Positions 55,601 to 64,000 of a stretch of 64,000 nucleotides of DNA are shown one piece after another. Below the pieces are notes generated by a model that ran no database searches, was not told the DNA's origin, and worked only from the letters and a program-made list of their open reading frames with translations. Origin of the DNA: Branchiostoma floridae. Its lineage: Eukaryota > Chordata > Leptocardii > Amphioxiformes > Branchiostomatidae. Where the stretch lies: NCBI RefSeq assembly GCF_000003815.2, contig NC_049991.1:16534017-16598016 (forward strand), written 5' to 3'. Position numbers and translations under genes: made by a program. How positions within the stretch are numbered: position 1 is the stretch's first letter; each line of letters opens with the position of its first letter.

Positions 55601-58600
55601 ACGTGCCGTTGCGCTCTGTTTAATGTCTAGACTTCCACTAACACTGGTTGTAAAAGCTAGATTCTTACAAATTCTTACATTTTTACAAATTCTCTATCAC
55701 TGTTTGAAACCACATTTTGTACATTTGCAATAGGAATCATCAATGCACTGTGTTAGGTACATTTTATACAAAACCATCATAATATGGTAGCACTTTTATA
55801 AGTAGGGAACTAAGAGCAAGTAAGTCTCAACATAAGGGTTACAGGTATTTCATCCCCACCTTCCAGTTTCTGTGCAGTCTTCCACATGGCATCCACCTGA
55901 CCTCGGATGACCCATGAGAAGGGAACCCTACACTCAAACAGCTGCTCGCCACAGCCTGAGCTCAGAACTGGGATCTGTAAGAAACATTTTAGGTCATTTA
56001 TTTGTGAATATGGTGGATAGAAGCAAGGCAAGTTAGAGGTTGTGGAAGGCCTATTGTCCACATGCACAAGTTAGCAAGCAATGTGGAGCATGAGGAAGGA
56101 AACAGGTCATTGTATCAACTGCAGGTAAAGGTAGTTCCACAGTGTTTTTAACGGTGCACACCCCAGTTCTTCCGCGACCGGGGTCCGTGGTAGTCCGCGA
56201 CCAAAAAGTGACGAAAGGCTTCCGAGGGCCCATGTTTGAGTTGACATTTCTCATTATTTCCTGCGAAATGACATTAAACGGTTACATGGCTGAAAAGCGT
56301 AGGAAATGGTGTGTTTTTGGTGCAAATTGTGTTTTGGTCCGCGCGTGGCTTCCGCGATATCCCTACGCCTGAATGTAAAGAGGCCGGTGACCTAGATTTA
56401 CCTCTGAAGCGCTGTGTCAAGCAAAGTTGCAATGCCGCGCGCCGTGGATGATTAAAAAAACTGTAGTACTAGAATTTTCTTTATAATTGGCTGGACTAGT
56501 CTTTAGATTTTCCTCTTTCTGGCAGTATCAGTCGTGCTTGCCGGAAAAATCTTCTTCATCTGTTTAATCCAATGCGAAAATGCCCGATTTTGTGCATCAT
56601 TTTTGACATGAAAATAATGTTTTTTCCCTATAATTTTTCAAAATTAGAGAAGTTGAAGGATCGAAACTCAGTTGGTCTTGTAGCTGAAGGTATATCCTCT
56701 CACCCCATATACAGTTATTTTCCTTCAGGATAATTCCCTGGAAGAGATGGTCGCTAGACTTGAGGGTGCGCCGCCTCCATTTGAACCCCCAAATAAACTG
56801 GTGTGTGCCCCCTTAAGGTGGTAGGGGAAGAGGGTTGTTATACACTGTGCCTTTTATCTCCCCAACTACGCCAGGTACCCATTTTTACACTTGGATGGAG
56901 TGAAGAAGGTTGTATAAAGTGCTTTTCACAAGACAATATTTTAGATCATAAATCCACTCCCAGCTGCTGCCTTATCCCATCACTTAAAATGATTAGATGC
57001 CACGTGGCCACCTTAGGAGGGAAAAGGTTAAATGTGACAAACATTGGGCAAATCAAGCAATATTTCAGACCACAAATATGTCTGATTGAAGCTCTTGCGA
57101 GGGCAAGGTGGATTCAGCTGTGGCTTGTGGGAGACCTATACAACACACAAGCAAGTAAGCTACATGTATCTGTATCTGTATTTATATAGGCGGTATAACC
57201 GCCGTTCGGCGTAACACACCAACTTCGCAGGCACGCGACGCGGCAGCAGCTGGTTATATTACACCGAACGACTCGTTACACCTAACTTTTGCACATCTAT
57301 CTGCAAGCGTTCTTTAAAACTACCCAGAGAAGATACTGTACTTGGTGATAACTTCCACTCTACAATAGTTCTGGGAAAGTACGAATTTTTGAACACAGCA
57401 ATCCTAGGTTGGTAACTCTGGTATTTGAAGGCATGACTGTTTCTTGTTCTTTTTTGAGCTGGTATTTAGATACAATAATACAATACGTAAGAAATGCATA
57501 GCATCAGGAAGGAGTAGGACATACTACCAACTCAGCATGAACAAAAACAAACTACGGACCTTTCTACAGTACTTTAGACTGCATTAGACTGCATTTAGCC
57601 TGCAATGTCTGTTAACACTTTAAATAGGCAGAAACCTAACTTGGCATATAAATTAACAGGCTAACTGAAGTATAACTCAAACAGTAAAATTTGTAGATGT
57701 GTATTCACTAATACCTTTTGTCGCTGCACATTCATAACCGGAGACAGCATGTCGTTGTAGTGGAAAGGCACCAGGTTATGGTCGTTCAGGACATCCAGGA
57801 AGAGTGGGACAGTCCACTCTCCTGCGGGGGTGGCCATGTGGTCCAGGTTACAGTTCCTGTCTGCGTATGCAACAATCTCAGCCAGCAGAGGGGCTATCAC
57901 TGAGGACAGATGGTTCCAGGCTGATTGTCTGGAGTTTGAAATACAAAGGGCACTGATTAAACTGAGGCAAAACTAATGTACTCCTTTATAGTGTCCACTT
58001 TGTAATACTTGACATATGCAGAGCAATTTGAGATAGCTTTGGGTATACTTAACTTTCAGTGCCAACGACAGGAACATAAACCCTATACTCTAAACTTTCA
58101 TCCTTCAATGCCTGGATGTTTTTTGTCACTTTTCACTGTGTTCTGAATGAAGTGTGTATAGTACCATAGGTGTACTCATCAGTAATTGAGTGTGCCTTCC
58201 TCTGTAGTAGCCTTCTGTATAGCCACTTACATTTCAGTACCAAGGACAGGAATATGTAATTGAAGTATACTGTGTAAATGCAGAAACTTTCGCGGTGGTT
58301 TAATGTTTGCGTTTTTTGCGGTAGCCGCTTCACCGCAAACTAAAAACCACCGCGGAAATTTTTCCATTATAGTTTTTTACTACAGTCTATGGCGCTAACG
58401 CGAATTTAAAAGCACCACGAACACTCTATTTTCCGGCTACCGTGAAAGTAAACCCCTGCAACTTAAATGCATTTACAGTATACTGTATATCTGTTCAAGT
58501 GGTACTCATCCCTAACTCAGTATCCCTGCCTCCATGACAGCATTGGGTGTACAAACACTCACAGCAATGTACAGTATCTGTTGGAGTTGCACCCATTCCT

Positions 58601-61600
58601 CACCTGAGTGTCCCTGCCTCTGTGATAGCCTTGTGTGTAGCCGCCTCGTTGGTCAGCCAGTTCACGCCTCCGTCCGCTTTGCTCTTCTCCTTCTCCTCCA
58701 GCAGCTGCACGATGCGAGCCTTCACCACATCACAGAAACTCAGACCTGAAATGGTACATAATAGTAGTCGACTGTTAGTTGTTGAAATCCAAGGACCACG
58801 AGGGAGGACACAAATGAGAGCATATCATAACTCACTTTAATGGCGCGTGCCAAGCCTGATGACACATCCAGAATCCTATGATGTCGTCAGACCTTCTTTT
58901 CTTTCTAAATAATCTAAGCTGATGCAAGCTATTTCCCATAGGTTGACTGGCTACAGCAAGCAATTATGAGTACAGTACTACTCTTTATAACTTTACTCTT
59001 TGTAAACTAATGATTTGAGTTCACAACATTTCTTTTCTACCTAATAGTATATTTTACTCATTAGTTTGCCTGCACTTTAAACTCTCCATGGACAACACAG
59101 CTTGAAAGAAGTTAGGCAAATATTACAGCAGTATAATTCACAAGCATCTCTGAGAAAAACGTCACAAGAAAATATAGCATTGAAGATGAAATAAACAAAA
59201 AAGTTTGTCTTATGGAAAAGAAATATGCTTACAGTACAATATTAACAAACTTAATTAAACAATACATTATCATATCCGAGGCAGTATTTTTCTACTAATA
59301 AATCAAAGGCGTTTTTGTCCATATTACAAACCTGTCTGTAGAAAAACAAACCTGTGTCTTTCCTGTCCAGAAGAAGCTGCATGAGCTTCTCGATCCTGGC
59401 CACAGTCCTTCTCTTTGGCAGGTCCTTTGGATCCTCTAGCATGGCTGCTGCTGCCTGGATACAGCTCACCAGCAGCATCTTGTCATCCAGGACAGATGCC
59501 TGGGAATACGTCGATGAAAGTTAGACATCCAGGTAATAAGATATGTCAAAAAGCAGTTACTCAAGCAACTGGATAAGATTTTCTTACTGCTTACTAATTC
59601 AGTTAGGATAAACCTGTTCTCCAACTAGATCTCTTTTGCATATCCATTCACAGCTAGGATATAAAAACTATCTCTCCAGTGTCTCCAGATTTTTCGCAAG
59701 TTGTGCAAAAGCTTGCTTGACCAAATCAGCAGTTGGTTGACAAAAGTTGGTTTCCTTGTACTTCTTTGAGTAAAGAAACCCAATACCCTGAATACAGTTC
59801 GGTAAGTTAAGGCATACAGGGTAAGAAACTACTACATAGAAGTGAAACAACTACATTAGACTACAATATTACACCATCTATGAGACCTGCTATCTCATAT
59901 GTATACAAAATGTACTGAAACACAGCTGCAATGAATTTGCTAACTTATAATCGGACAAGAGCATACCTCAGTAACTTTGTCAGTTTTTGTTGGCTCTGAT
60001 TCTGTTTCTCCATCCTCTGCAGTGAGTTCCAGTTCAATATCTTCCAGGTCCATCCCCTCCTGAGTATCACCACCATTCTCATCCATGGCCGACCCCTGGA
60101 GCTCATCATCATCATCTACATCCATGTCCTCATTAACTTCAGCTTCAGTACCTTGGACAGGCTCTTCCTCCTACACCAAACATCAAACAATTTTACTGCA
60201 GGGTTATGTATTGCATTTTTATGGATTATAGGTACCAGAACTGCAGCTATACTAATAACTAGTTTTCATCTCAACAAACCAACTTCAGCACCAAGGGCAA
60301 GGACAGTAAAGACATACAAAAAATCTGGAACTCTTCTACTCAACAGTTTTGTGGTTTAGCACACACCTCCATCTGTACTGATCCATTAGCCATGTGTCCT
60401 TCCTCATCATCATCTCCATCCATGGAGCCTGTCTCCTCCTCCTTCCTGTGTCCCCCCAGGAGCTGGCTGATTGGTTTGCCCCTCATCTGTGCCACGTCGG
60501 GCGCGTTCTTCTGCGGCGGCTGCAGGTCGTCAATGTGAGCACACGTCCACTTCCCGCCCTGGAACCCCACGAAGCAGCCTCCGGGCAGGCGGGGCAGCTG
60601 GACGATGAACACCAGGTGTGCCGTGGTGTTGCCCACCTGCGTCTGCTCGTCCTGCACACAGTACCTGGCACAGGCTATCAGATTACTGTTGGTGTGGCCG
60701 GAGTCGCACTGGACTATCAGGACAGACTCCTGGTGTAGAGTATCCGTCAGAAAACCCCTGTATAGAAAAAACAAGAACATATTTGCTTGATTATTCTCCA
60801 TTTACAGGTATAGGGAATTTCAAAACAATAGGTATGCACAGGCAACCTATATACTTTGTTTTAATAGTATGATGATCTATTCGCTCATTGTACAATATTC
60901 TGTACATAGTATTTCATATGACCAATTTGTCTTCTAACTACGTCTTAGTCTGCTAAGTGTCCTTTACTTCATACTTTAAGTTAGTAAAATTAAATTAACT
61001 TTCCAGCAGGACATCTTTGATTTATGTGTATAATCTAATGTTAAACTGCTGTAAATATTACTGTCATTTTGTCTTCTACTATAAGTTATAGTCAGAATAT
61101 TATCATCAACAGTGGAAATAACTTTTGTCAAGTCTTTTTCAAGAAAACTTGAAGAATTGATAACATCTCGAAGGCTTACCTGATTTGCTTGCAGAACTGA
61201 TGCTCAGTGTCGAACTGCTGCAGCGACATGACTGCGACATAAAAAGGCGGCAGGCCCAGAGCTGCAGCCAGAGTCTGGGCATCTGTGTGGGACAGTAGCT
61301 TGGAGTGGGTTGTCACCTGGATGGAACAGATTAAAACTATGACCAACTAGAATGAGATGTCCAAAATGTCGTAAATTGCTTACATTTAATATACACATAT
61401 ATGCAGTCATAAATACAGTAATGAATCCCATTTGGAATCCGATCAAGAATCCGGTGTGCCAGATCATGGCCAAGAATACAGGGTTAAATATCCGGCCAAT
61501 AATTCAGTCAAGAATTCAGTTACAAATCTGGTCATGCATCAGGCCAAGAATCCGGTCATGCATACGGCCAAGAATTTGTTATGAATCTGATCAAGAATCG

Positions 61601-62051
61601 GGTCAAGAATTCAGTAAAAAATTTGATGTCTGAAGAATGAAAGTAACCTGTGTTTGTATGCCCTGCTGCTGTCCTCCCGCCTGCCTGGCCTGGTCGATCC
61701 TCATTTTCTTATTTCATTGGAAATAACAAACTGGCAATTTGCCCTGACAAACTGAATTCCTAAAGAAAGGGAAAATATTGTAAAGTTTGTAGCTTTGTTG
61801 TTGAAAAGCTTGTAGTATTTTTGTAGAATAAGAAGAATGACCTGTGTCTGTATGCCCTGCTGCTGTCCTGTCGCCTGTCTTGCCTGGTCGACCCTGTGAC
61901 ACAGGAACTCCTGCAGACAGGAGTGTTGCTGATGGTGGAAGTACTTGTCATTCAGCGCTGCCCCCTCTGACGACAGTCTGGACTGGGACAGTCTGACTAC
62001 AGCATCAGGCGTGGCACACTGCAGGAGCAGGTCCTGGGCCTTCTGGAGGAT
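27037..62051 (-). CDS. RNF213: RNF213-like E3 ubiquitin ligase, C-terminal 36 exons
   Basis: This is a giant E3 ligase; vertebrate RNF213 has an AAA+ core, RING and RZ finger. All junctions keep frame, giving about 2,022 residues; the AAA+ part lies beyond 64000. Exons 5' to 3': 61842-62051, 61180-61316, 60367-60757, 59967-60170, 59352-59499, 58604-58745, 57715-57928, 55860-55974, 55291-55472, 54624-54830, 53487-53692, 53040-53148, 52663-52769, 52127-52309, 51290-51544, 50819-50930, 50367-50629, 49678-49867, 49075-49191, 48550-48747, 46823-46981, 46132-46355, 43699-43852, 43057-43225, 42517-42608, 35126-35215, 34758-34910, 32347-32488, 31543-31626, 30854-31046, 29899-30103, 29389-29463, 28892-29089, 28595-28684, 28163-28326, 27037-27223. 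Diagnostic stretches are MSLQQFDTEHQFCKQI, GGKWTCAHIDDLQ, DQTPVIRSFLLQLLLRAK, the RING and RZ exons and EHFPPTILLKHAYHTWR near the C terminus. The 59967-60170 exon is a very acidic linker. A 6.8-kb LINE separates exons 42517-42608 and 35126-35215. Confidence 0.93.
27895..28140 (+). mobile_element. RTE-like retrotransposon tail
   Basis: The plus strand encodes KKLQWFGHA and, after a frame change, RPRGRPRRTWSNHVKDW. Together these form the usual C-terminal end of RTE/BovB-type reverse transcriptase proteins. A GAGTGAGAGTGAGTGAAAG tail follows. It is 5'-truncated, frameshifted and antisense to RNF213. Confidence 0.7.
30164..30628 (-). repeat. Tandem copies of the start of RNF213 exon 29899-30103
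   Basis: The unit covers intron end, splice acceptor and the first about 92 coding bases of the exon. Besides the functional copy it occurs at about 30164-30300, 30406-30540 and, degraded, 30577-30628, with a small fragment near 30310-30350. Copies 2 and 3 still encode SGRSVLLSDVNTAHVVACHP and the following residues without change. They keep the CAG acceptor but lack the exon's donor half. Spacers are ACATGTAAC/AGTAAC repeats. Confidence 0.85.
31832..31945. repeat. Copy of the GTTAGACATCC dispersed repeat
   Basis: GATGCTGTTTGAAACATCTG, CATATCCAGTTGCTTGAGT and GGATGTCTAGTCTTCATTGACG match the family in reverse orientation. It is noncoding and lies in an RNF213 intron. Confidence 0.65.
32622..32765. 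repeat. Copy of the GTTAGACATCC dispersed repeat
   Basis: GAAGGTTAGACATCCAGCTA, AAGATATGCCAAA and ATATCCAGTTGCTAGAGTAA make two half-matching arms. It is in an RNF213 intron. Confidence 0.65.
32981..34580. mobile_element. Nonautonomous DNA transposon with pogo/Tigger-like ends
   Basis: The 1.6-kb element has inverted ends ACAGTGAAACCTG and CAGGTTTCACTGT with TA on both sides, matching TA target duplication of the Tc1/mariner/pogo superfamily. Subterminal GGGGCCACCTG and CGGTCACCTG blocks repeat inward. No transposase reading frame is present, so it must have been moved by a relative. It lies in the RNF213 intron between exons 34758-34910 and 32347-32488. Confidence 0.8.
34725..34757. repeat. 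(AAAC)n microsatellite forming a splice donor
   Basis: The repeat reads GTTTGTTTG on the minus strand and begins exactly at the end of RNF213 exon 34758-34910, so the donor GT is the first repeat unit. Confidence 0.85.
35539..38442 (-). pseudogene. LINE ORF2, reverse transcriptase part (frameshifted from the endonuclease)
   Basis: This is the target-primed reverse transcriptase, open from about 38442 to the stop at 35539, roughly 945 residues including the linker. Motifs are GKSCGIDSISNEML, TPIFKSGDKSNVDNYRGIAI, FVDMKKAFDSVW, GVRQGCNLSPLLFNIFINDL and the catalytic LSWADDLAL. The last has W where Y or F is usual, but both aspartates are present. A C-terminal CPFC-x7-H-x4-C zinc-binding pattern is kept. 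It reads in a different frame from the endonuclease. The two open frames overlap between 38442 and 38273, and the protein pattern switches near 38375, consistent with a single one-base change. No internal stop is seen. Confidence 0.85.
38273..39277 (-). CDS. LINE ORF2, apurinic-type endonuclease part
   Basis: This domain nicks target DNA to prime reverse transcription. Catalytic motifs of the APE-like endonuclease family are all present: SSWNIQGS, CIQETWAD, ILGDFNARTG, SSVVDYCI and FSDHCHISF. The ATG at 39277 sits 290 bases after the ORF1 stop. The frame runs into about 30 residues of non-homologous sequence before its stop at 38273, because the true continuation is in the next frame. Confidence 0.85.
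   Translation of the reverse strand: MEKKSALVFSSWNIQGSVKKKFSEEEFCNYFRNSDIVCIQETWADNYVDFQFPGYSLFSSNRCRNKRAKRNSGGVATIFKSSLRKGIKKLESSSVDSIWCKLDKKFFGLEKDLFLCNIYIPPESSNSIQVDPFDTLSIDICKFSNLGDIIILGDFNARTGSVLETYFSIDSPDDPLTKDVLDTKKRNNRDFKVNNYGKRLIELCSSADLTILNGRFAGDLKGDFTCYHYNGSSVVDYCITQRSMLADIQYMNVNSISPFSDHCHISFSLSTKHSPLVLKEDSQCYNPKPHKFIWTDESKTIIFRYYKQQKHAFKTEEFLQQNISLVRGGRNKLH
39322..39409 (-). repeat. 44-bp tandem duplication between LINE ORF1 and ORF2
   Basis: 39322-39365 is repeated exactly at 39366-39409, beginning AGTAAGACTTAAAC. It is noncoding and may be specific to this copy. Confidence 0.9.
39568..42051 (-). CDS. LINE ORF1 protein with coiled coil and SGNH esterase domain
   Basis: An intact 827-residue frame. 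After a basic N terminus (KTHAKTPKRK) comes a conserved-looking domain ending in HFYHKKHGLMVQGQC...WW. A long coiled coil occupies roughly residues 290-430. A GDSL/SGNH-type hydrolase domain follows, with RIFADSIFRDVD (block I serine, A for the usual G), LHIGSNDLD (GxND) and DQIHLDP (Asp and His). The tail is Pro-rich and basic. Esterase-type ORF1 proteins are known from CR1-like LINEs; the enzymatic role in transposition is unclear. The ATG at 42051 begins MGDHAEDHAK. Confidence 0.82.
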   Translation of the reverse strand: MGDHAEDHAKTHAKTPKRKTPGTKFWNVNLNQLPADESLAFDYEDQDKSRFCGVKLRSKQLDKWITAHKDAFNETFERAKETTVTWKSTPGITCMTVQTTTATRKSGKGLLSVHFYHKKHGLMVQGQCTKWWMNILYPELLVNINAQVDMQTRSTIKDGVLRVRDAIDNFPTVTLESTTPKQVFNSSVHETPTLPKCANPRNLQDLQAPVSEVMEEEIQIVFDTSAKHSGNIEVPVSRDAEDQGPGRIEKRAKQVSDTKNGEQSELTTKAVDMPNLARLTAVEKSQRISDAAFGDLQKQFVDMTHNLNALRDELLTKEREREESQTNMLKELSTKVEAAQKSLESHIKKVVNKLQTNICHVQKDLVSQREELAKEKNATVQEMTIERNIWMERNRGLSIKVDALSASNAELQQAITIQDSELQYLFDRLKQIEENRTCRGCTKPTHTDMQNLNNVHDNDIPGDKQDNNAATNQTIVKQIANMLPSAHDNATIATQSREVPSPATSVKESATNTSTGSQHQRYEVRIFADSIFRDVDVKRAFNGKSTRLVRTSTVTAAIDCIKQINDSTTQQVILHIGSNDLDNSKQRNDSVSTTLNNTRRLLEVTKASFPKAQVAVSQVLQRGLNDNSTLNINIKNYNQEVLNLSRSGNFKYIKHRKLTQDRHLYLPDQIHLDPRSGTKMLVSDVKRTLYPAPGPGAGRQSPAWTDTQAARLPVNQWTPMQNGPSFSRSVPVPVMKSRKPPYQPPTVKPAHRNTSVGTGQAAPGLSKGVNIGVPGQLGPTTTSRNTVSGNGLVARPAWLKAGKFGHPGPQWKQLGNRLRKVWNILIS
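44160..45963. mobile_element. Foldback-type transposon of palindromic arrays
   Basis: The 1.8-kb element has related inverted ends, CTGTACTATCC... and ...GGATGTAACAG. Three arrays of CTATCC(C/T)AAAAGCGCTT-like units lie at about 44165-44300, 44997-45250 and 45762-45946. Array 2 holds two copies of a hairpin with GGATATCCAGAA arms around CGTCGCAAGCGAAG; array 3 holds it inverted. A TTCGACCTCGCGA block occurs near 44361 and again near 45459. No transposase frame is visible. It lies in an RNF213 intron between exons 46132-46355 and 43699-43852. Confidence 0.75.
46132..46355 (-). other. RNF213: RNF213 RZ-finger exon
   Basis: The exon encodes FPTMPEDALMEAR, then WFQCVNGHPYPIGECGQPME and SRCPDCGAAIGG. 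This is the C-x3-H ... C ... C-x2-C zinc pattern of the RZ finger shared by RNF213 and ZNFX1. In human RNF213 the RZ finger is needed for RING-independent ubiquitylation of bacterial lipid A. All zinc-binding Cys/His are present here. Confidence 0.92.
47051..48164. mobile_element. Nonautonomous DNA transposon (pogo-like ends)
   Basis: The 1.1-kb element has ends TACAGTAGAAGTCG and GGCTTCCACTGTA with flanking TA. Its interior contains CAAAGATGGCGGACGCGGCG near 47781. No transposase is encoded. It sits in the RNF213 intron between exons 48550-48747 and 46823-46981. Confidence 0.72.
49373..49628. repeat. (CA)n compound microsatellite
   Basis: About 250 bases of CACA with CATGCATAC and CATACATAC interruptions, in an RNF213 intron. 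Its long Cys/Val reading frames on the minus strand are artefacts. Confidence 0.93.
52127..52309 (-). other. RNF213: RNF213 RING-finger exon
   Basis: The exon encodes YRECMVCKEGLREPVKLPCD, followed by HVGCQQCLRRW and SCPLCRAAVPEDF. This is a complete C3HC4 RING (CxxC, CDH, CxxC, CPLC). It recruits the E2 enzyme in RING E3 ligases. Its place before the RZ exon matches RNF213 order. Confidence 0.95.
53920..54120 (-). repeat. Dispersed repeat, copy 2 (partner at 3548-3692)
   Basis: The reverse complement shares CAATGGTAGGCAGACAGG, CTTTTTAAGGTGAAGGAGGG and GCGCACTAAGTCC with 3548-3692. A CATCAT microsatellite adjoins it at about 54097-54115. Confidence 0.75.
54256..54370 (-). mobile_element. tRNA-like SINE head or tRNA pseudogene
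   Basis: The minus strand reads TGGCCCAATGATTAGTGC (A-box-like) and GGTCCTGGGTTCGATACCC (B box and T arm). The acceptor ends do not pair and unrelated sequence follows, so it is not a working tRNA gene. Confidence 0.6.
54479..54571 (-). other. Partial copy of RNF213 exon 54624-54830, possible cassette exon
   Basis: The 93-nt segment copies the last third of the neighbouring exon (GRLHNLSLLLETTPGLLQKL, then GALGFESDMSM versus SAVNFDSDTSM). It keeps the ATG|GTGAGA donor and has a GTGTGCAG acceptor. Both ends are phase 0, like the flanking exons, so inclusion would add 31 residues without a frameshift. Use is not proven; the pyrimidine tract is weak. Confidence 0.6.
57166..57450 (-). mobile_element. 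5'-truncated non-LTR retrotransposon, 3' end (copy 2)
   Basis: Same family and orientation as 18722-19020: it shares GCAGCAGCTGGTTATATTAC and ACGAATTTTTGAACACA. It ends in an ATACAGATACA-type tail. It is in an RNF213 intron. Confidence 0.78.
58268..58480 (+). mobile_element. MITE family 1, copy c
   Basis: The 213-bp element has TACTGTGTAAATGCAGAAAC and TTAAATGCATTTACAGTA ends and the same order of CGCGGTGG / CACCGCAAAC blocks as 15398-15609. It is more diverged than copy b. Confidence 0.82.
59508..59590. repeat. Copy of the GTTAGACATCC dispersed repeat
   Basis: GATGAAAGTTAGACATCCAG, AATAAGATATGTCAAAAAGC and AGTTACTCAAGCAACTGGAT are close to the apparent consensus of this family. It lies immediately beside RNF213 exon 59352-59499. 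Confidence 0.65.
61646..61701 (-). repeat. Partial copy of the end of RNF213 exon 61842-62051
   Basis: The segment encodes RIDQARQAGGQQQGIQTQ and then a GT, against RVDQARQATGQQQGIQTQ in the real exon. Only the last 54 coding bases and the donor are copied, and no good acceptor precedes them. It is probably a nonfunctional duplication. Confidence 0.7.
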
Positions 62052-64000
62052 CTGATTGATGTTAGAGAATGAATGGTTAGAATTTAGACACCTTAAGAGC
62101 TGATGTCTGTAAAAACCAAGCAAAATCAGAAAAAGTTGGCCAAACTAAAAAAATCGATTTTCCTTAAATTTTGTGTGGTGGTAGGGCCTTGGTCCAAACC
62201 TACAAAAATGGCAAAGTTTTAGATCTGCGGTCACCGGTTGCCATGGCAACGGCCATTTTTCAAAATGGCGGATTTTCAGCAAGGGAAGGTCTTGGTCGCG
62301 TCCGAAATAGGCCTCCTTTGGACTCCTGTAGCCCCCACAAATTAACTGATATTTTATTGATTCTCGGATATGTTATTACCCATATTCTAATGAAAAAAAT
62401 GATATATAGTGATGCTCAAAATGTTTTTGTAGTGAGGTGCAGCAGATGTTTGAAAATGATGTGTTTTCGTGAATTTCCAAAATTGACAAAAATCAATTTT
62501 TTGACCATTTTTATTGACCATTAGCTCATTTACAGGCAAATCAATTTGCTTGATTTTTGGCACAGTTATAGTTTGAACCTTTGTATACATCATATGTAAA
62601 AAAAAGTTTGGGCCTTTTACGTATCGAACCGTGGTGGCCCCGAGAGTAAACCAATATTTCCATTTCAAGAAAATCGTAACCATAGAATTATTCCTGGAAA
62701 AACAGTCATAGCTTACCCAAAATGAATTTCAGTTTCATGTTATGTAGGCAGAGGAACTTACCTATCACTTATAAAAGCAGGGTTGTTCTAGATTTTTTTA
62801 TAATTGCCTTTAAAATGATTTTATTGAGTTTTTTTCGTCATTTCTAGACCAAAAAATGTATATTTTGGCCCAAGCACCCTGGTATTGCAACCAAATGACC
62901 TGAAATTTGGTATAGGAATGTCCTGGACAAGTACACACATGGATTGATAACTGGTTTGCCATGTAATAGAACAAAATGCTGAATTTGGTGACTTTTTTTT
63001 GGCATTTTCGGCCCAAAAAGTACATTTTTGGCCCCTGTACCCAGTGGTTTTACAACCGAATGCCCTGAAATTTGGTATAGGAATGCCCTGGACACATGCG
63101 CACATAGATTCAATAACCATGCTGAATTTGGTGACTTTTTTTTGGCATTTTCGGCCCAAAAAGTACATTTTTGGCCCCTGTACCCAGTGGTTTTACAACC
63201 GAATGCCCTGAAATTTGGTATAGGAATGCCCTGGACACATGCGCACATAGATTCAATAACCATTTTGGCATACTGTTCAAACAAAATGCTTAATTTTGTG
63301 ATTTTTGGTTTATTTTTTTCCAAAAAAAAGTACATTTTTGGGTCCCATACCCTGGTTTTACAACTGAATGACCTGGAATTCGGTATAGCAATGCCCTGAA
63401 CATACATGTATGCGCACATGGATTCAATAACATGTTTTGCATACAGTACAACAAAATGCTTTATTTTGAACTTTTTGCCATTCTTTTTTCCCAAAATCAT
63501 TTTCGCTCCTGTTCCTTGGTTTTCCAAGTAAATAACCGGTAAAAATTTGGTATAGGAGCGCCTTGGAAATGGCTTTTATAGCCCGTTTTTGCATACATTG
63601 CAACAAAACGCTTAATGTTGTACTTTTGGGTCATTGTTTTACCCAAAGTACATTTCTGGCTCCTGTTCCCTATTAGGCATTACAGGCAAATGACCTCCTA
63701 GACGCCTGTAACCCCCACAAAGTAAGAGATATTCTATTGATTCCCGTATATGTTATTACCCATATTTAGTAATAAGAAAAGTGATATAAAGTTATACTCG
63801 AAAGTTTTTTGTAGTGAGGTGCAGCAAATGTTAAAAGATGACGTGTCTTTGTAAATTGCCAAAAAGTTTCAGAATTTCAGATTATTTAGTTGGAAAAACA
63901 GGGTACAGGAGCCAAAATGTTTTTTTTGGGGGGTAAAAATAATGGCAAAAAAACACAAAATTCGTCATTTTGCTGTACTGTATGACAAGCATTCGGCTCG
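62052..64000. repeat. Repeat-filled RNF213 intron
   Basis: No exon is recognisable. 62978-63120 is repeated exactly at 63121-63263 (143 bp). Diverged units of the same kind (CC(T/C)GAAATTTGGTATAGGAAT) flank them from about 62830 to 63560. A second pair, about 62330-62475 and 63706-63850, shares GCCCCCACAAA...TGTTATTACCCATATT and TAGTGAGGTGCAGCA. The long minus-strand reading frame here is a product of the repeats. Confidence 0.8.

Noticed and set aside
62844-63527. 227-residue minus-strand reading frame
   Set aside because: It is produced by tandem repeat units, has no known domain and no exon signals.
62812-63560. CRISPR-like repeat array
   Set aside because: Units are contiguous tandem copies without unique spacers, in an animal intron.

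Overview
The window is 64 kb of an intron-rich animal genome, most likely a cephalochordate (amphioxus/lancelet). The pointers are short exons in long introns, a GH9 cellulase with an N-terminal CBM2, an RNF213-type ligase, a very high density of short transposon remnants, and strong enrichment of the palindrome TACATGTA. The species call is inference; the gene identities rest on domains and motifs that can be read in the sequence.

Layout. (1) 545-14065, plus strand: the 3' 20 exons of ERCC6L (PICH), a mitotic SNF2-type DNA translocase. It runs from the RecA2 lobe to the C-terminal TPR-like domain, with a long acidic middle region. The start of the gene lies left of the window. A 100-N scaffold gap with a false or recent duplication sits in its second intron. 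(2) 15959-23251, minus strand: a complete secreted endo-beta-1,4-glucanase in 11 exons (signal peptide, CBM2, linker, GH9), convergent with ERCC6L. Its last exon is only 9 codons and its stop overlaps a polyadenylation signal. (3) 23252-27036: an intergenic stretch with a TATA-like box next to the cellulase start and no other recognisable gene. (4) 27037-62051, minus strand: the C-terminal 36 exons (about 2,020 residues) of an RNF213-like E3 ubiquitin ligase, including the RING exon and the RZ-finger exon. The AAA+ part must lie right of the window. (5) 62052-64000: an RNF213 intron filled with tandem and direct repeats.

Mobile DNA. The RNF213 introns host a nearly full-length non-LTR retrotransposon (about 35415-42245) with an esterase-type ORF1 and an ORF2 (endonuclease and reverse transcriptase) that appears to carry a single frameshift. 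They also hold two nonautonomous DNA transposons with pogo/Tigger-like ends, a 1.8-kb foldback element built from palindromic arrays, tRNA-derived SINE pieces, LINE tails and MITEs. Three copies of one MITE family are spread over the window.

Most interesting. ERCC6L carries a clear ubiquitin-interacting motif plus an amplified array of SUMO-interaction-like acidic motifs. In RNF213, three exons have partial tandem copies. Two copies of one exon differ from the functional copy only at synonymous positions, and a copy of another forms a potential in-frame 93-nt cassette exon. The three genes are not obviously functionally linked; their proximity looks incidental.
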